From Lentzea kentuckyensis (GTDB lineage: Bacteria; Actinomycetota; Actinomycetes; Mycobacteriales; Pseudonocardiaceae), in NCBI RefSeq assembly GCF_002150765.1, contig NZ_MUYM01000087.1:1-64000 (forward strand): a stretch of DNA of 64,000 nucleotides, in the 5' to 3' direction. A model generated the notes under the pieces. The model did no database searches. It saw nothing but the letters and a program-made list of their open reading frames with translations, and was not told the origin of the DNA. This document shows positions 16,364 through 24,785 of the stretch, piece after piece (the first letter of the stretch is position 1; each line of letters begins with the position of its first letter). The translations under genes were made by a program, and so were the position numbers.

Positions 16364-18176
16364 ACATGCTCTCCACAAGATCGTCGAACATCTTGCCCAG
16401 CGCGGATCTCTTCACCTTCTGCGTCGCGGTCAGCTCGCCGTCCTCGTGGTCGAGCTCCTTGGGGAACATCCGGAACTTCTTGATCTGCTCGACCGTGGCG
16501 AACTTCCCGTTCACCTCGGTCACGATCTGCTGCACCAGTTCCAGGACCTCCGGTTTCTCCGACAGGTCCCGGTAGGTGGTGTAAGGGAGTTTGCGCTGCT
16601 GCGCCCAGTGCCCGACGGTCTCGTACTCGATGCCGATCAACGCCACCAGGTACGCCCGTTGGTCGCCGATCACCACGGCTTCCTTGATGTACGGGGAGGT
16701 CTTCAGCGCGTTCTCGAGCTCGGACGGCGCGATGTTCTTGCCGCCCGCGGTGATGATGATGTCCTTCATCCGGTCGGTGATCTTCACGTGCGTGTCGTCG
16801 ACCCATTCGCCGACGTCGCCGGTGTGCAGCCAGCCGTCCTCGACCACCCGCGAAGTCGACTCGGGATCACGCCAGTAACCGGCGAACGTCCCGCCGTGCC
16901 GAGTGAGGATCTCGCCGGTCTCCTCGTCTATCCGCAACTCGATGCCGGGCTGCGGCTCGCCGACCGTGCCGACCTTGACCCGTCCCGGCCGGTTTCCCGT
17001 TGCCACAGCGGTGTTCTCGGTCATGCCGTAGACCTCGTGCATCGGCACCCCGATGCCCATGAAGAACTTCAGCACGTCCGGGGCGATCGGCGCGGCACCG
17101 GACGCCGCGTACCGGACGTGCCGCATGCCGATCCGGGCCTTCAGCGCGCGGAAGCAGAACAGCCAGCCCAGCGCGTAGATCATCCGGCTTTGCGTGGTGT
17201 GCCTGCCACCGGTTCGCACCAGGGTCGAGCCGATGCTTTCCGCACGCCTGAGCCAGAACCGGGTGACCGAGCGCTTGAGCCACGAGGCCGACGACACCCC
17301 GATCGTGACGCCCGCCAGCACCTTCTCCCAGATGCGCGGCACGCCGAACAGAATCGTCGGCTGCACCTCGCGCAGGTTCGCCTGCACCGTCTCGATCGAC
17401 TCGGCGAAGTGCACCTGCACCCCGCTCGCCGAGCTGAACCACGTGGTGAAGATGCGTTCGGCCACGTGGCACAACGGCAGGTACGACAGCGTGACATCGG
17501 TGGAGGACGGCGGTGGCGAAGTGAAACCGCCGCCCTCCACCAGGACCTGGACGGCGAACTCCACGTTCGCCACGGTGAGCATCGCGCCCTTGGGCGGCCC
17601 GGTGGTGCCCGACGTGTAGATCAACGTCATCACGTCGTCCGGCTCGGTCTGCGCCATCCGTTCGGCGAGATCGGCCCCGAACTCGTCGCGATGCGCCGCG
17701 CCGAGCGCCAGGAAGTCGTCCCACCACATCAGCTTCGGGTTGTCGTAACGCCCTTTGACGCCACGTGGTTCGAGGTAGACGATCCACTCCAGGTCGGGCG
17801 TGTCCTCCAGCACCAGCAACGCCTTGTCGACCTGTTCCTGGTCCTCGGCGATGAGGATCCGCGCGCCGGAGTGCGACAGGAGGTAGGCGACCTCGGACGG
17901 CGGGTTCGTCGGGTACAGGCCGACCGTGACGCCGCGCGCCGCGACGATGCCGAGGTCGGCGTAGAGCCACTCGCGCCGGTTCTCCGAGTGGATCGCCACG
18001 CGGTCGCCCGGTTGCACGCCGAGCGCGAGCAACGCGTGGCCCACCAGTTCGACGTTCGCCCAGTAGCAGGCCCAGTCGACCTCCTGCCAGATGCCGAAGT
18101 CCTTGGCCCGCAACGCGATCTGGTGCGGCGTGCTGGCCGCCCGGTGCTTCACCCTGGTGACCACGGTCGTTGTCAT
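16356..18176 (-). CDS. Long-chain fatty-acid/aryl CoA ligase (ANL family)
   Basis: This 606-residue AMP-forming ligase has the P-loop-like motif TLIYTSGTTGPPKGAM, the A5 motif VYGMTEN, the A7 motif WLHTGDVG and the hinge/lysine region ITDRMKDIIITAGGKNI. It resembles the FadD15-like long-chain acyl-CoA synthetases that sit inside Liv-type ABC operons in actinobacteria. It presumably activates the imported carboxylate to its CoA thioester. The start overlaps the LivG-type stop as ATGA. Its presence within the transporter operon suggests vectorial activation of a fatty, aromatic or steroid-derived acid rather than amino-acid uptake. Confidence 0.92.
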   Translation of the reverse strand: MTTTVVTRVKHRAASTPHQIALRAKDFGIWQEVDWACYWANVELVGHALLALGVQPGDRVAIHSENRREWLYADLGIVAARGVTVGLYPTNPPSEVAYLLSHSGARILIAEDQEQVDKALLVLEDTPDLEWIVYLEPRGVKGRYDNPKLMWWDDFLALGAAHRDEFGADLAERMAQTEPDDVMTLIYTSGTTGPPKGAMLTVANVEFAVQVLVEGGGFTSPPPSSTDVTLSYLPLCHVAERIFTTWFSSASGVQVHFAESIETVQANLREVQPTILFGVPRIWEKVLAGVTIGVSSASWLKRSVTRFWLRRAESIGSTLVRTGGRHTTQSRMIYALGWLFCFRALKARIGMRHVRYAASGAAPIAPDVLKFFMGIGVPMHEVYGMTENTAVATGNRPGRVKVGTVGEPQPGIELRIDEETGEILTRHGGTFAGYWRDPESTSRVVEDGWLHTGDVGEWVDDTHVKITDRMKDIIITAGGKNIAPSELENALKTSPYIKEAVVIGDQRAYLVALIGIEYETVGHWAQQRKLPYTTYRDLSEKPEVLELVQQIVTEVNGKFATVEQIKKFRMFPKELDHEDGELTATQKVKRSALGKMFDDLVESMYG

Positions 18177-18952
18177 GGCGTCACGCTCCGGTGCTGCTCG
18201 CCGAGATAAGCGCGGATGACGTCGGGGTCCTGCTGCACTTCGGCGGGGGTGCCGGTGCGGATCGGGCGGCCGAAGTCCATGACCATCACGCGGTCGGCCA
18301 GGTCCATCACGAGGCCCATGTCGTGCTCCACCATGATCATGGGGATGTTCAGCTCCTCGCGGACGTCGAGGATGTACCGGGCCATGTCCTCGGTCTCCTC
18401 GACGTTCATGCCAGCGACCGGCTCGTCGAGCAGCAGCAGCTTCGGCTCCATCGCGAGCGCCCTGCCCAGTTCGACGCGCTTCTGCACGCCGTAGGGCAGC
18501 AGGCCGACCGGGAACCGGCGCCACTGCTCCAGTTCCAGGAAGTCGATCACGTCCTCGACCGCGGCCCGGTTCTTCAGCTCCTCGTTTCGTGCTTTGCCGA
18601 GCCAGAAGAACGCCGAGAGAGCGCCGTACCTCATGTGGTTGTGGCGGCCGAGCATCAGGTTGTCGACGACGGTGAGGTGAGAGAACAGCTCGATGTTCTG
18701 GAACGTGCGGGCCATGCCGCCGGCCGCGATCCGGTGCGGGCGCCTGCCGACGAGGTCCTGGTCGAGGAACCGCACGGCGCCCTGCTGCGGCCGGTAGACG
18801 CCGCTCAGGACGTTGAAGATGGAGGTCTTGCCGGCGCCGTTCGGTCCGATGATCGCGAAGAGCTCGCCCTCCTCGACGGTGAACGACACCCCGTCGACGG
18901 CCACGACCCCGTCGAACGCGAGCCTGATGCCGGCGACTTCGAGGACGCTCAC
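18173..18952 (-). CDS. livG: ABC importer ATPase, LivG type
   Basis: A 259-residue ATPase with Walker A GPNGAGKTS, a Q-loop region (ARTFQNIELF), signature-like VQKRVELGRALAMEP, Walker B LLLLDEPVAGMN and H-loop MVEHDMGLV. The family-typical BCA_ABC_TP C-terminal region (EVQQDPDVIRAYLGE) is present. The canonical LSGGQ is replaced by LPYGVQKR, as seen in this actinobacterial subgroup. GTG start overlapping the LivF-type stop as GTGA; the longer frame upstream is shadow sequence. Confidence 0.92.
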   Translation of the reverse strand: MSVLEVAGIRLAFDGVVAVDGVSFTVEEGELFAIIGPNGAGKTSIFNVLSGVYRPQQGAVRFLDQDLVGRRPHRIAAGGMARTFQNIELFSHLTVVDNLMLGRHNHMRYGALSAFFWLGKARNEELKNRAAVEDVIDFLELEQWRRFPVGLLPYGVQKRVELGRALAMEPKLLLLDEPVAGMNVEETEDMARYILDVREELNIPMIMVEHDMGLVMDLADRVMVMDFGRPIRTGTPAEVQQDPDVIRAYLGEQHRSVTP

Positions 18953-19722
18953 GACAGCCACCGCTTCCTGCGCTTGTAGTGCTTGACCGCACGGAACGAG
19001 GAGGTGCCGAGGCCGAGGTAGAACTCGCGGATGTCGTCGTCGGCGAGCAGCGCCTCCGCCGGCTTGTCCATGACGACCTTGCCGGTCTCCAGCACGTAGC
19101 CGTGGTCGGCGATGGAGAGCGCCATGCTGGCGTTCTGCTCGACCAGCAGGACCGTGGTGCCCTGTTCGTTGATCTTCACGACGAGGTCGCGGATCTGCTG
19201 CACGAGCAACGGCGCGAGGCCGAGGCTGGGCTCGTCGAGCAGCAGGTAGGAGGGTTCGGACATGAGGGCCCGGCCGATCGAGAGCATCTGCTGCTCGCCA
19301 CCGGACAGGTAACCGGCGCTCTGTCTTCGCCGTTCTTCGAGTCGCGGGAAGAGCTCGTAGCAACGCTCCAGGTTGCTCCTGAGGCCCTTGGGACGGGCGT
19401 GCCCGCCGACCTTGAGGTTCTCCTCGACGGTGAGCTCGGCGAGGATCCTGCGGCCCTCCAGCGCCTGCTTGATGCCCCGGTCGGCGATCTTCGCCGGTGA
19501 GAGGCGGTGAATCGGTTCACCGTCGAGCGTGATCGAGCCCTTGGTGACCTTGCCGTCGTGCACGTCGAGGAGCCCGCTGAAGGCCCTCATCAGGGTTGTT
19601 TTCCCAGCTCCGTTGGCTCCGAGCAGGGCGACGACCTTGCCCTGGGGCACCTTGAGGCTCACGCCCCGGAGCACCAGCATCACGTCGTCGTAGACAACCT
19701 CAAGGTTGTTCGCCTCGAGCAC
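18949..19722 (-). CDS. livF: ABC importer ATPase, LivF type
   Basis: A 257-residue ATPase with Walker A GANGAGKTT, signature YLSGGEQQMLSIGRAL, Walker B YLLLDEPSLGLAP and H-loop LLVEQNASMAL. The C-terminal tail is basic (RAVKHYKRRKRWLS) and longer than in LivF of enteric bacteria. It is the first gene of the six-gene operon livF-livG-ligase-livH-livM-binding protein, where every internal junction but the last overlaps. GTG start with AGGAGG 5 bases upstream. Confidence 0.92.
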   Translation of the reverse strand: MLEANNLEVVYDDVMLVLRGVSLKVPQGKVVALLGANGAGKTTLMRAFSGLLDVHDGKVTKGSITLDGEPIHRLSPAKIADRGIKQALEGRRILAELTVEENLKVGGHARPKGLRSNLERCYELFPRLEERRRQSAGYLSGGEQQMLSIGRALMSEPSYLLLDEPSLGLAPLLVQQIRDLVVKINEQGTTVLLVEQNASMALSIADHGYVLETGKVVMDKPAEALLADDDIREFYLGLGTSSFRAVKHYKRRKRWLS

Positions 19723-19746
19723 CAGCGCCTCCTAGGGGGCCCCTGA

Positions 19747-19773
19747 CATACCGAGCAGTATGCAGGTGGTATG
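19747..19773. promoter_or_regulatory. Operator-like inverted repeat upstream of livF
   Basis: CATACC, 15 bases, then GGTATG, with a nested CATAC-N6-GTATG, lies 25-51 bases before the livF start. This is the size and place of a TetR/GntR-type operator. No regulator gene adjoins it. The remaining roughly 160 bases up to the SRPBCC gene contain no gene. Confidence 0.35.
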
Positions 19774-19936
19774 ACGTGGATCACAGCCGATTTGACCACT
19801 GTGGGTGATTTCGTGATGTGCAGGTGGCGATTGGTCCAGCACTTTGCGTGACCATCCAGAGTGGACCTGTGGCCGATGTGTAACGGCGCGTGACGCGGGT
19901 ACTCACCTCCCGACACCAATTGAAGGAGGAGGTTTC

Positions 19937-20401
19937 GTGACCACCATTGAGAAGTCGGTGGACGTCCACGTGCCCGTGAGCACCGCTTACAACCAGTGGA
20001 CCCAGTTCGAATCCTTCCCGGCGTTCATGGACGGCGTCGAGAAGATCGACCAGGTCACGCCGACCAGGACTCACTGGACCACGAAGATCGGCGGTGTCGT
20101 CCGCGAGTTCGACGCGGAGATCACCGAGCAGCACCCCGACGAGCGCGTCGCGTGGACCACGGTCGACGGACCGCCGCAGGGTGGCGTGGTGACGTTCCAC
20201 CGGCTCGACAACGACACGACTCGGGTGCACCTCCAGATGGAGTACGACCCCGAGACCATCACGGAGAAGGCCGGCGCGGCGCTCGGCGTCGTGGGCCATC
20301 GGGTCGAAGGTGACCTGAAGCGGTTCAAGGAGTTCATCGAGAACCGCGGCATCGAGACCGGCGCGTGGCGAGGCGACGTCACGCCGCCGCCGCAGGTCTG
20401 A
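19937..20401 (+). CDS. SRPBCC (polyketide cyclase/dehydrase-like) protein
   Basis: This 154-residue protein has the helix-grip START-like pattern: TTIEKSVDVHVPVSTAYNQW, FESFPAFMDGVEKIDQV, and a C-terminal amphipathic helix (VEGDLKRFKEFIENRG). Such cyclase/dehydrase proteins bind hydrophobic ligands and are frequently co-located with SigB-like stress genes in actinomycetes. GTG start with GGAGGAGG five bases upstream. The stop is 12 bases before the sigma factor start, so an operon is likely. Confidence 0.85.
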   Translation: MTTIEKSVDVHVPVSTAYNQWTQFESFPAFMDGVEKIDQVTPTRTHWTTKIGGVVREFDAEITEQHPDERVAWTTVDGPPQGGVVTFHRLDNDTTRVHLQMEYDPETITEKAGAALGVVGHRVEGDLKRFKEFIENRGIETGAWRGDVTPPPQV

Positions 20402-20413
20402 TCGCGGTGCACG

Positions 20414-21133
20414 TTGACGCCCGACCAACACACGGCGTTCGAGGAACTCGCGCGCACGTCACGTGACTCGTCGCGCTACTACGCGTTGCGTGACCGGCTG
20501 GTGCGCGAGTACCTCCCGCTCGCCCGGCACATCGCTCGCCGCTTCAGCGAACGCGGCGAGCCGATGGAGGACCTCGCGCAGGTCGCCGCGGTCGGGCTGA
20601 TCAACGCCATCGACCGGTTCGACGTGGGCCGGCAGACGGACTTCCTGTCCTATGCCGTGCCCACGATCACCGGCGAGGTGCGGCGCCACTTCCGCGACCA
20701 GTGCTGGGCGGTGCGAGTGCCGCGGAGGTTGAAAGAGCTGTGCGACTCCATCGACGGTGCCACCGCCGAACTGTCGCACAAGACCGGGCGATCTCCCACT
20801 CCCTCCGAGATCGCCCGGCACCTGGGGATCTCGCTGTCGGACGTCTACGAGGGCCTGCGCGTCGAGAAGAACGTGGCGTTCGCGTCCCTCGACTCGTTGG
20901 AAGGCTCGACAGCGGACGACCCAGCTCTGGAAGGCGTCGAGATCCACGAGGCCCTGCAGCCGATGCTGCGGGGCCTCCCTCGACGCGAGAGGACCATCGT
21001 GGTGCTGCGGTTCTTCGGCCGCCTCACCCAGACGGAGATCGCGCGCCGCGTCGGGATCTCCCAGATGCACGTGTCGCGGTTGTTGACCAAGTCGCTGGAG
21101 CAGTTGCGGCACGACCTGCTGGCGGAGGACTGA
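20414..21133 (+). CDS. SigB/SigF-family sigma factor
   Basis: A 239-residue SigB/F/G-type sigma factor with region 2 (LPLARHIARRFSERGEPMED; LAQVAAVGLINAIDRFD), region 3 (RSPTPSEIARHLGISLSDVYE) and region 4 helix-turn-helix (TQTEIARRVGISQMHVSRLL). It directs RNA polymerase to stress genes and would normally be held by an anti-sigma kinase, none of which is adjacent. A STAS-type antagonist lies about 3.3 kb downstream. TTG start is the only in-frame option that keeps the N-terminus; the ribosome site is weak, so coupling to the SRPBCC gene is likely. Confidence 0.9.
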   Translation: MTPDQHTAFEELARTSRDSSRYYALRDRLVREYLPLARHIARRFSERGEPMEDLAQVAAVGLINAIDRFDVGRQTDFLSYAVPTITGEVRRHFRDQCWAVRVPRRLKELCDSIDGATAELSHKTGRSPTPSEIARHLGISLSDVYEGLRVEKNVAFASLDSLEGSTADDPALEGVEIHEALQPMLRGLPRRERTIVVLRFFGRLTQTEIARRVGISQMHVSRLLTKSLEQLRHDLLAED

Positions 21134-21175
21134 AATGGGCGAGCGGGAATGTCCGGTTTTCGCGATACTGACCGC

Positions 21176-21601
21176 ATGAACCGGTTGCGGTGGCCCCAGA
21201 AGCTGGCGATCAGCACTGGTGCCCTGCTCACGCTCTGGGGGATCGCCGGCTTCTTCGTCACCGGTTTCTCGCCGTTCGCCAGCGAGTCCGACACCTGGGT
21301 CGTCGGGCTGCGCGTCAACCCGCTGCAGAACACGCTGCACCTCGCGTTCGGCGCGGCCTTGCTGCTGGCGGCGCCGCGCCTGAAGGCGTTGAGCGGCGTC
21401 GGGCTGCTGACCGCCGTGCTGTTCCTGGTGACGTTCGGCCTGGGGCTGGCCCGCTACGACGACCAGGTGGTCAACTTCCTGAACGTCAACCCCGGGAGCA
21501 ACGCGCTGCACCTGTTCGCCGGGTTCGCCTCGCTGGCCGCGGCGCAGGGTGCCGCCTGGTGCCGGCAGTGCGACCGAGTGGCGGCGCTCAAGACCGTTTG
21601 A
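21176..21601 (+). CDS. DUF4383 membrane protein
   Basis: A 141-residue protein with four hydrophobic segments and the DUF4383 motifs (NPLQNTLHLAFGAALLLAA; FLNVNPGSNALHLFAGFASL). The function is unknown; these proteins are common in stress loci of actinobacteria. An upstream in-frame ATG at 21149 would add nine residues. The one used here has no ribosome site and might be leaderless. Its last 14 bases overlap the convergent topoisomerase gene. Confidence 0.78.
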   Translation: MNRLRWPQKLAISTGALLTLWGIAGFFVTGFSPFASESDTWVVGLRVNPLQNTLHLAFGAALLLAAPRLKALSGVGLLTAVLFLVTFGLGLARYDDQVVNFLNVNPGSNALHLFAGFASLAAAQGAAWCRQCDRVAALKTV

Positions 21602-22511
21602 GCAGTTTCCGCACCGCTCGCTCCGGGTCGCCGTTGCCGATGACCTCACCGCGTTCGAACGCTTCCGTCAGGCGTGGGTCCACGTAGGACTTCCGTGCGA
21701 CGGCCGGCGTGTTGCCCAGGTCCTGCGCCACTTCCTTCATCACCGTGCTGATCGCTCGTTTCGAAGGCTTGCCGCGCTCTTCGAGGGCATGGGCGAACGC
21801 CTGGGCGGCCCGGACGGTGGCATGCCAGGTGCGGAGATCCTTGGCGCTGAACTGCTCGCCGACCAGTTCGCGGAAGCGTTCGTTGATGTCGTCGGCGGTG
21901 AGCTCGAAGACGCGGCAGTCCGGGGTCTGGTCCTTGAGCAGCGTCCGGACGGCTCGGGCGAGTCGCGGGTCGGTGATCTCCTCGTCGACCTCCACGCCGT
22001 GCTTGGCGGGAAAGCGGAACCTGACGCTGTCGCCGCGCACGCTGAGGTGTTCGCAGAGCAGGGTGGCGACGCCGTGCGTACCGTTGTCCTCGGCGTACTC
22101 CTCGTGGCCTACCCGGAACACACCCAGGTCGAGCATGCGCAGGGCGATGGCGAGCAAACGCTTGCGGCCGCGCGACTTCATGTCCTGCTCGATCTGCTCG
22201 CGGAACTTCTTCAGGCGCGGGGCCAGTTCGAGGACCCGGTCGAACTTCTCGGCGTCCCGGTCGGTGCGCCACTGCTCGTGGTAGAGGTACTGGCGGCGGC
22301 CGGCGTCGTCGTAACCGACGGCCTGGATGTGCCCGTTGGGGTGCGGGGAGATCCACACCTCGCGCCACGCAGGTGGGATGACCAGGGCTTTCACCCGTGC
22401 GACGGCATCGGGCGGGAGGGGTCGGCCGTGGGCGTCCAGGTACCGGAAGCCCTTGCCGTGCTTCACCCGCGTCCAGCCGGGACCGGACGTGGCGCTGCGG
22501 CGGAGTCTCAT
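21588..22511 (-). CDS. DNA topoisomerase IB (poxvirus/eukaryote-like)
   Basis: A 307-residue type IB topoisomerase with catalytic Tyr276 in ARKSYVDPR, and the core region EQFSAKDLRTWHATVRAAQA with conserved Arg227 and His230. The N-terminal domain (GKGFRYLDAHG; WISPHPNGHIQAVGYDDAGR; QYLYHEQWR) is the usual bacterial form. It relaxes supercoils by a 3'-phosphotyrosyl intermediate. ATG preceded by GAGGTGG. It is divergent from the ligase gene and convergent with the DUF4383 gene, which it overlaps slightly. Confidence 0.92.
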   Translation of the reverse strand: MRLRRSATSGPGWTRVKHGKGFRYLDAHGRPLPPDAVARVKALVIPPAWREVWISPHPNGHIQAVGYDDAGRRQYLYHEQWRTDRDAEKFDRVLELAPRLKKFREQIEQDMKSRGRKRLLAIALRMLDLGVFRVGHEEYAEDNGTHGVATLLCEHLSVRGDSVRFRFPAKHGVEVDEEITDPRLARAVRTLLKDQTPDCRVFELTADDINERFRELVGEQFSAKDLRTWHATVRAAQAFAHALEERGKPSKRAISTVMKEVAQDLGNTPAVARKSYVDPRLTEAFERGEVIGNGDPERAVRKLLKRS

Positions 22512-22560
22512 TCGGCCACCTCGTGGTTGATCAGCACGAGATGCGGGTACCCGCTCGCCG

Positions 22561-23628
22561 ATGAATCACTACACGGTCGGAGTGGAGCAGGAGTTCCTGC
22601 TCGTCGATCCCGAGTCGCGACGGCCGGTAGCCCTGGCGCCCCGAGTCCGGGAGCTCTCCCGCGCGCCCGGCGACCTCGACGTGCAGGGCGAGCTGACACC
22701 GTTCCAGATCGAGATCGCCACCGGCGTCACGCACTCCTTCGAGGAACTGTCCGAGCAGGTCAGGCAGGGTCGGCGAGTGCTGGTGGAGGCTGCCGACAAA
22801 GCCGGGTGCCGACTGGTGGCGACCGGCATGCCGCCGATCGGCGAGGCAGGTCCGCCGCCCGGATCCGATGACCCCCGGTATCACCAGATCGAGTACTCCC
22901 ACCGGCGACTCGTCATCGGGCAGGGTGCGTGCGGGCTGCACGTGCACGTGGGTGTCGAGTCGACGGCCGAAGCACTGGCGGCGTCGAACAAACTGCGGGC
23001 GTGGCTGCCGACGTTGCTGGCGTTGAGCGCGAACTCCCCGATCTACGAGGGCGAGGACACCGGGTACGCGAGCTGGCGGTCGATGGTGTGGTCGCGCTGG
23101 CCGGTCAGCGGTCCGCCGCCGGAGTGGAACGGCCCCGAGCACTACGACCGGACCGTCGACGCGATCATCTCGACGCAGGCGTTGCTGGACCGGGCGATGG
23201 TCTACTGGGACGTGCGACCGTCGGCCGATCATCCGACGGTTGAAGTGCGCGTCGCGGACATTCCGCAACTGGCAACGGAAGTCGCGGTGCTCGCGGAGCT
23301 GATCCGAGCCCTCGTCGTATCGGAACCCTCCGAACAGCGGGTGGACGATTCCGTGCTGCGAGCGGCATATTGGCGGGCGTCGCGCGACGGGGTCGACGGA
23401 CTGGCCGCCGATCCACAAACCGGAAAACTCTCCCCCGCGTTCGACCGGGCACTGGAGCTCGTCGAGCACGTCGCGGTCGCGCTGCGCGATCGTGGCACTC
23501 TGTCTACTGTGGAGCAGCAGATGGACTGGTTGCGCCACAACGGCTGTGGTGCCGCTCGGCAACGACGCTGCCCGGACCCCGAGTCCCTTGTGGACATGCT
23601 GATCGCCCGAACGCGTGAGGAAACCTGA
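22561..23628 (+). CDS. YbdK-type carboxylate-amine ligase (GCS2 family), copy 1
   Basis: A 355-residue glutamate-cysteine-ligase-like enzyme with the GCS2 N-terminus YTVGVEQEFLLVDPESRRPV, the QIEIAT motif, and the CGLHVHVGVES and PTVEVRVAD motifs of the active site. It probably joins a glutamate-like carboxylate to an amine with ATP. True YbdK proteins have only weak glutamate-cysteine ligase activity. It is followed after 3 bases by a diiron-type gene, and the same gene pair recurs at the right end of the window. That pairing implies a joint pathway, whose product is unknown. Confidence 0.9.
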   Translation: MNHYTVGVEQEFLLVDPESRRPVALAPRVRELSRAPGDLDVQGELTPFQIEIATGVTHSFEELSEQVRQGRRVLVEAADKAGCRLVATGMPPIGEAGPPPGSDDPRYHQIEYSHRRLVIGQGACGLHVHVGVESTAEALAASNKLRAWLPTLLALSANSPIYEGEDTGYASWRSMVWSRWPVSGPPPEWNGPEHYDRTVDAIISTQALLDRAMVYWDVRPSADHPTVEVRVADIPQLATEVAVLAELIRALVVSEPSEQRVDDSVLRAAYWRASRDGVDGLAADPQTGKLSPAFDRALELVEHVAVALRDRGTLSTVEQQMDWLRHNGCGAARQRRCPDPESLVDMLIARTREET

Positions 23629-23631
23629 CTG

Positions 23632-24399
23632 ATGCGCCTCCCTGCTCCCCGCGGCCACATGAGCGCCGCACTGGTCGCCGCTCTGCGCGCCACACCGCTG
23701 CCGCGGCCGGCATTGCTCGTCAGCGGAGGTACCAGGGACGCGTGGCTGGACGACGACCTGCAGCTGTCGTTGTGGATCTGCTACGAACTCCGGACACGCG
23801 GCTTCGACGACGTCGACCCGGCCTGGGAGGACAACACCTTCCTGACCCAGTTCCACCTGGCGCTGGAAGCACGCTGGGAAGCCGCACTGCGCACGCTGAC
23901 CGAGTCGACCCAGCCCGCCGTGCTGTCGGACGAGGGCCTTTCGGAACTCCGCAAGCACCACGCGTTCTGGCAACCGCGCCGCGAAATGCGCTCAGTGCTG
24001 CGCGACATCCAAGGCGACGCATACGGCGCACGCTCCGAACGCACACACTCGGTGCTGTTCACCATGACGTTGCGCGACCTGGATTGTTTTGTCGGGGTGG
24101 ACGAGATGCCCGCGCCCACGCTCGCTCTGGTGAACGCGATGTCGTTGTTCGGCCTGCACCAACGCCTGGTGGGAGCCCTGGTCGGCTTCCTGACCGCCGT
24201 GGACACCATCGGCGGCGACCCGTTCGCCCAACTCCTGCCCGTCCAATGCCCGCCGGACGACATCCGCCTCGGCTTCACCGTGTGCCACGAACTGCACGCA
24301 CGCCTGACCCAGCACGTCCACTCGTCCCTGCAGGCAGGCCGCACCTCGCTGAGGGGTCGCTGGCTGGTGCCGCAGAGCCGGGTTAACGTGGGGTGCTGA
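23632..24399 (+). CDS. Haem-oxygenase-like diiron family protein, degenerate copy
   Basis: This 255-residue protein belongs to the iron-containing redox (haem-oxygenase-like diiron) family by its start MRLPAPRGHMS, and by TLALVNAMSLFGLHQRLVGA and a C-terminal RGRWLVPQ that matches the copy at the right end of the window (329 residues). Several expected metal ligands are gone. The Glu of the VEFDE motif is Ile127, the following Asp is Gly129, and the EHIEADAVHE helix is missing in a roughly 50-residue deletion; His139 remains. It is likely a non-catalytic or changed-function paralogue. It is coupled to the ligase gene by a 3-base gap. Confidence 0.75.
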   Translation: MRLPAPRGHMSAALVAALRATPLPRPALLVSGGTRDAWLDDDLQLSLWICYELRTRGFDDVDPAWEDNTFLTQFHLALEARWEAALRTLTESTQPAVLSDEGLSELRKHHAFWQPRREMRSVLRDIQGDAYGARSERTHSVLFTMTLRDLDCFVGVDEMPAPTLALVNAMSLFGLHQRLVGALVGFLTAVDTIGGDPFAQLLPVQCPPDDIRLGFTVCHELHARLTQHVHSSLQAGRTSLRGRWLVPQSRVNVGC

Positions 24400-24423
24400 A
24401 GCTTTTCCTCGAAGGGAGACAGC

Positions 24424-24783
24424 GTGCCCGACCCCACCGCTCTGGCCTCCGTCGTCGTCGACCGGATCGCACCCGACGTCGTCGTGCTGCATGTGTCCGG
24501 CGAACTCGACACGACCTCCAGCAGCGAGCTGACCTCGCCCCTGGACAACCACGTGGTGCCTGATCAACGGGCTGTCGTCGTCGATCTGGCCGGGGTGAAG
24601 TTCCTGGGCTCGGCCGGCCTGGAAGCCCTCGTGCTCGGGCAGCAACGCGCTTCCCGTGCCTCGGTGGAGTTCGTCGTGGTGGCTTCGACGCGGGCGGCTT
24701 TGCGGCCGATCGAGGCGACGGGGCTGGACTCGGTGTTCACGATCCTGGGGTCGGTTGACGAGGCGGTGGAGCGCTACACCTAG
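24424..24783 (+). CDS. STAS-domain anti-sigma factor antagonist
   Basis: A 119-residue STAS protein: VVVLHVSGELDTTSSSELTS then VVVDLAGVKFLGSAGLEALV, where the serine in FLGSAGL is the expected phosphorylation site. It would bind and sequester an anti-sigma kinase (RsbW/SpoIIAB type) when dephosphorylated, freeing a SigB-like factor. GTG start preceded by AAGGGAGA. It may serve the sigma factor 3.3 kb upstream, but no cognate kinase is in the window. Confidence 0.88.
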   Translation: MPDPTALASVVVDRIAPDVVVLHVSGELDTTSSSELTSPLDNHVVPDQRAVVVDLAGVKFLGSAGLEALVLGQQRASRASVEFVVVASTRAALRPIEATGLDSVFTILGSVDEAVERYT

Positions 24784-24785
24784 CT

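Noticed and set aside
22512-22560. Possible extra small gene between topoisomerase and ligase genes
   Set aside because: The gap is a short divergent promoter region with no start-and-ribosome-site combination.
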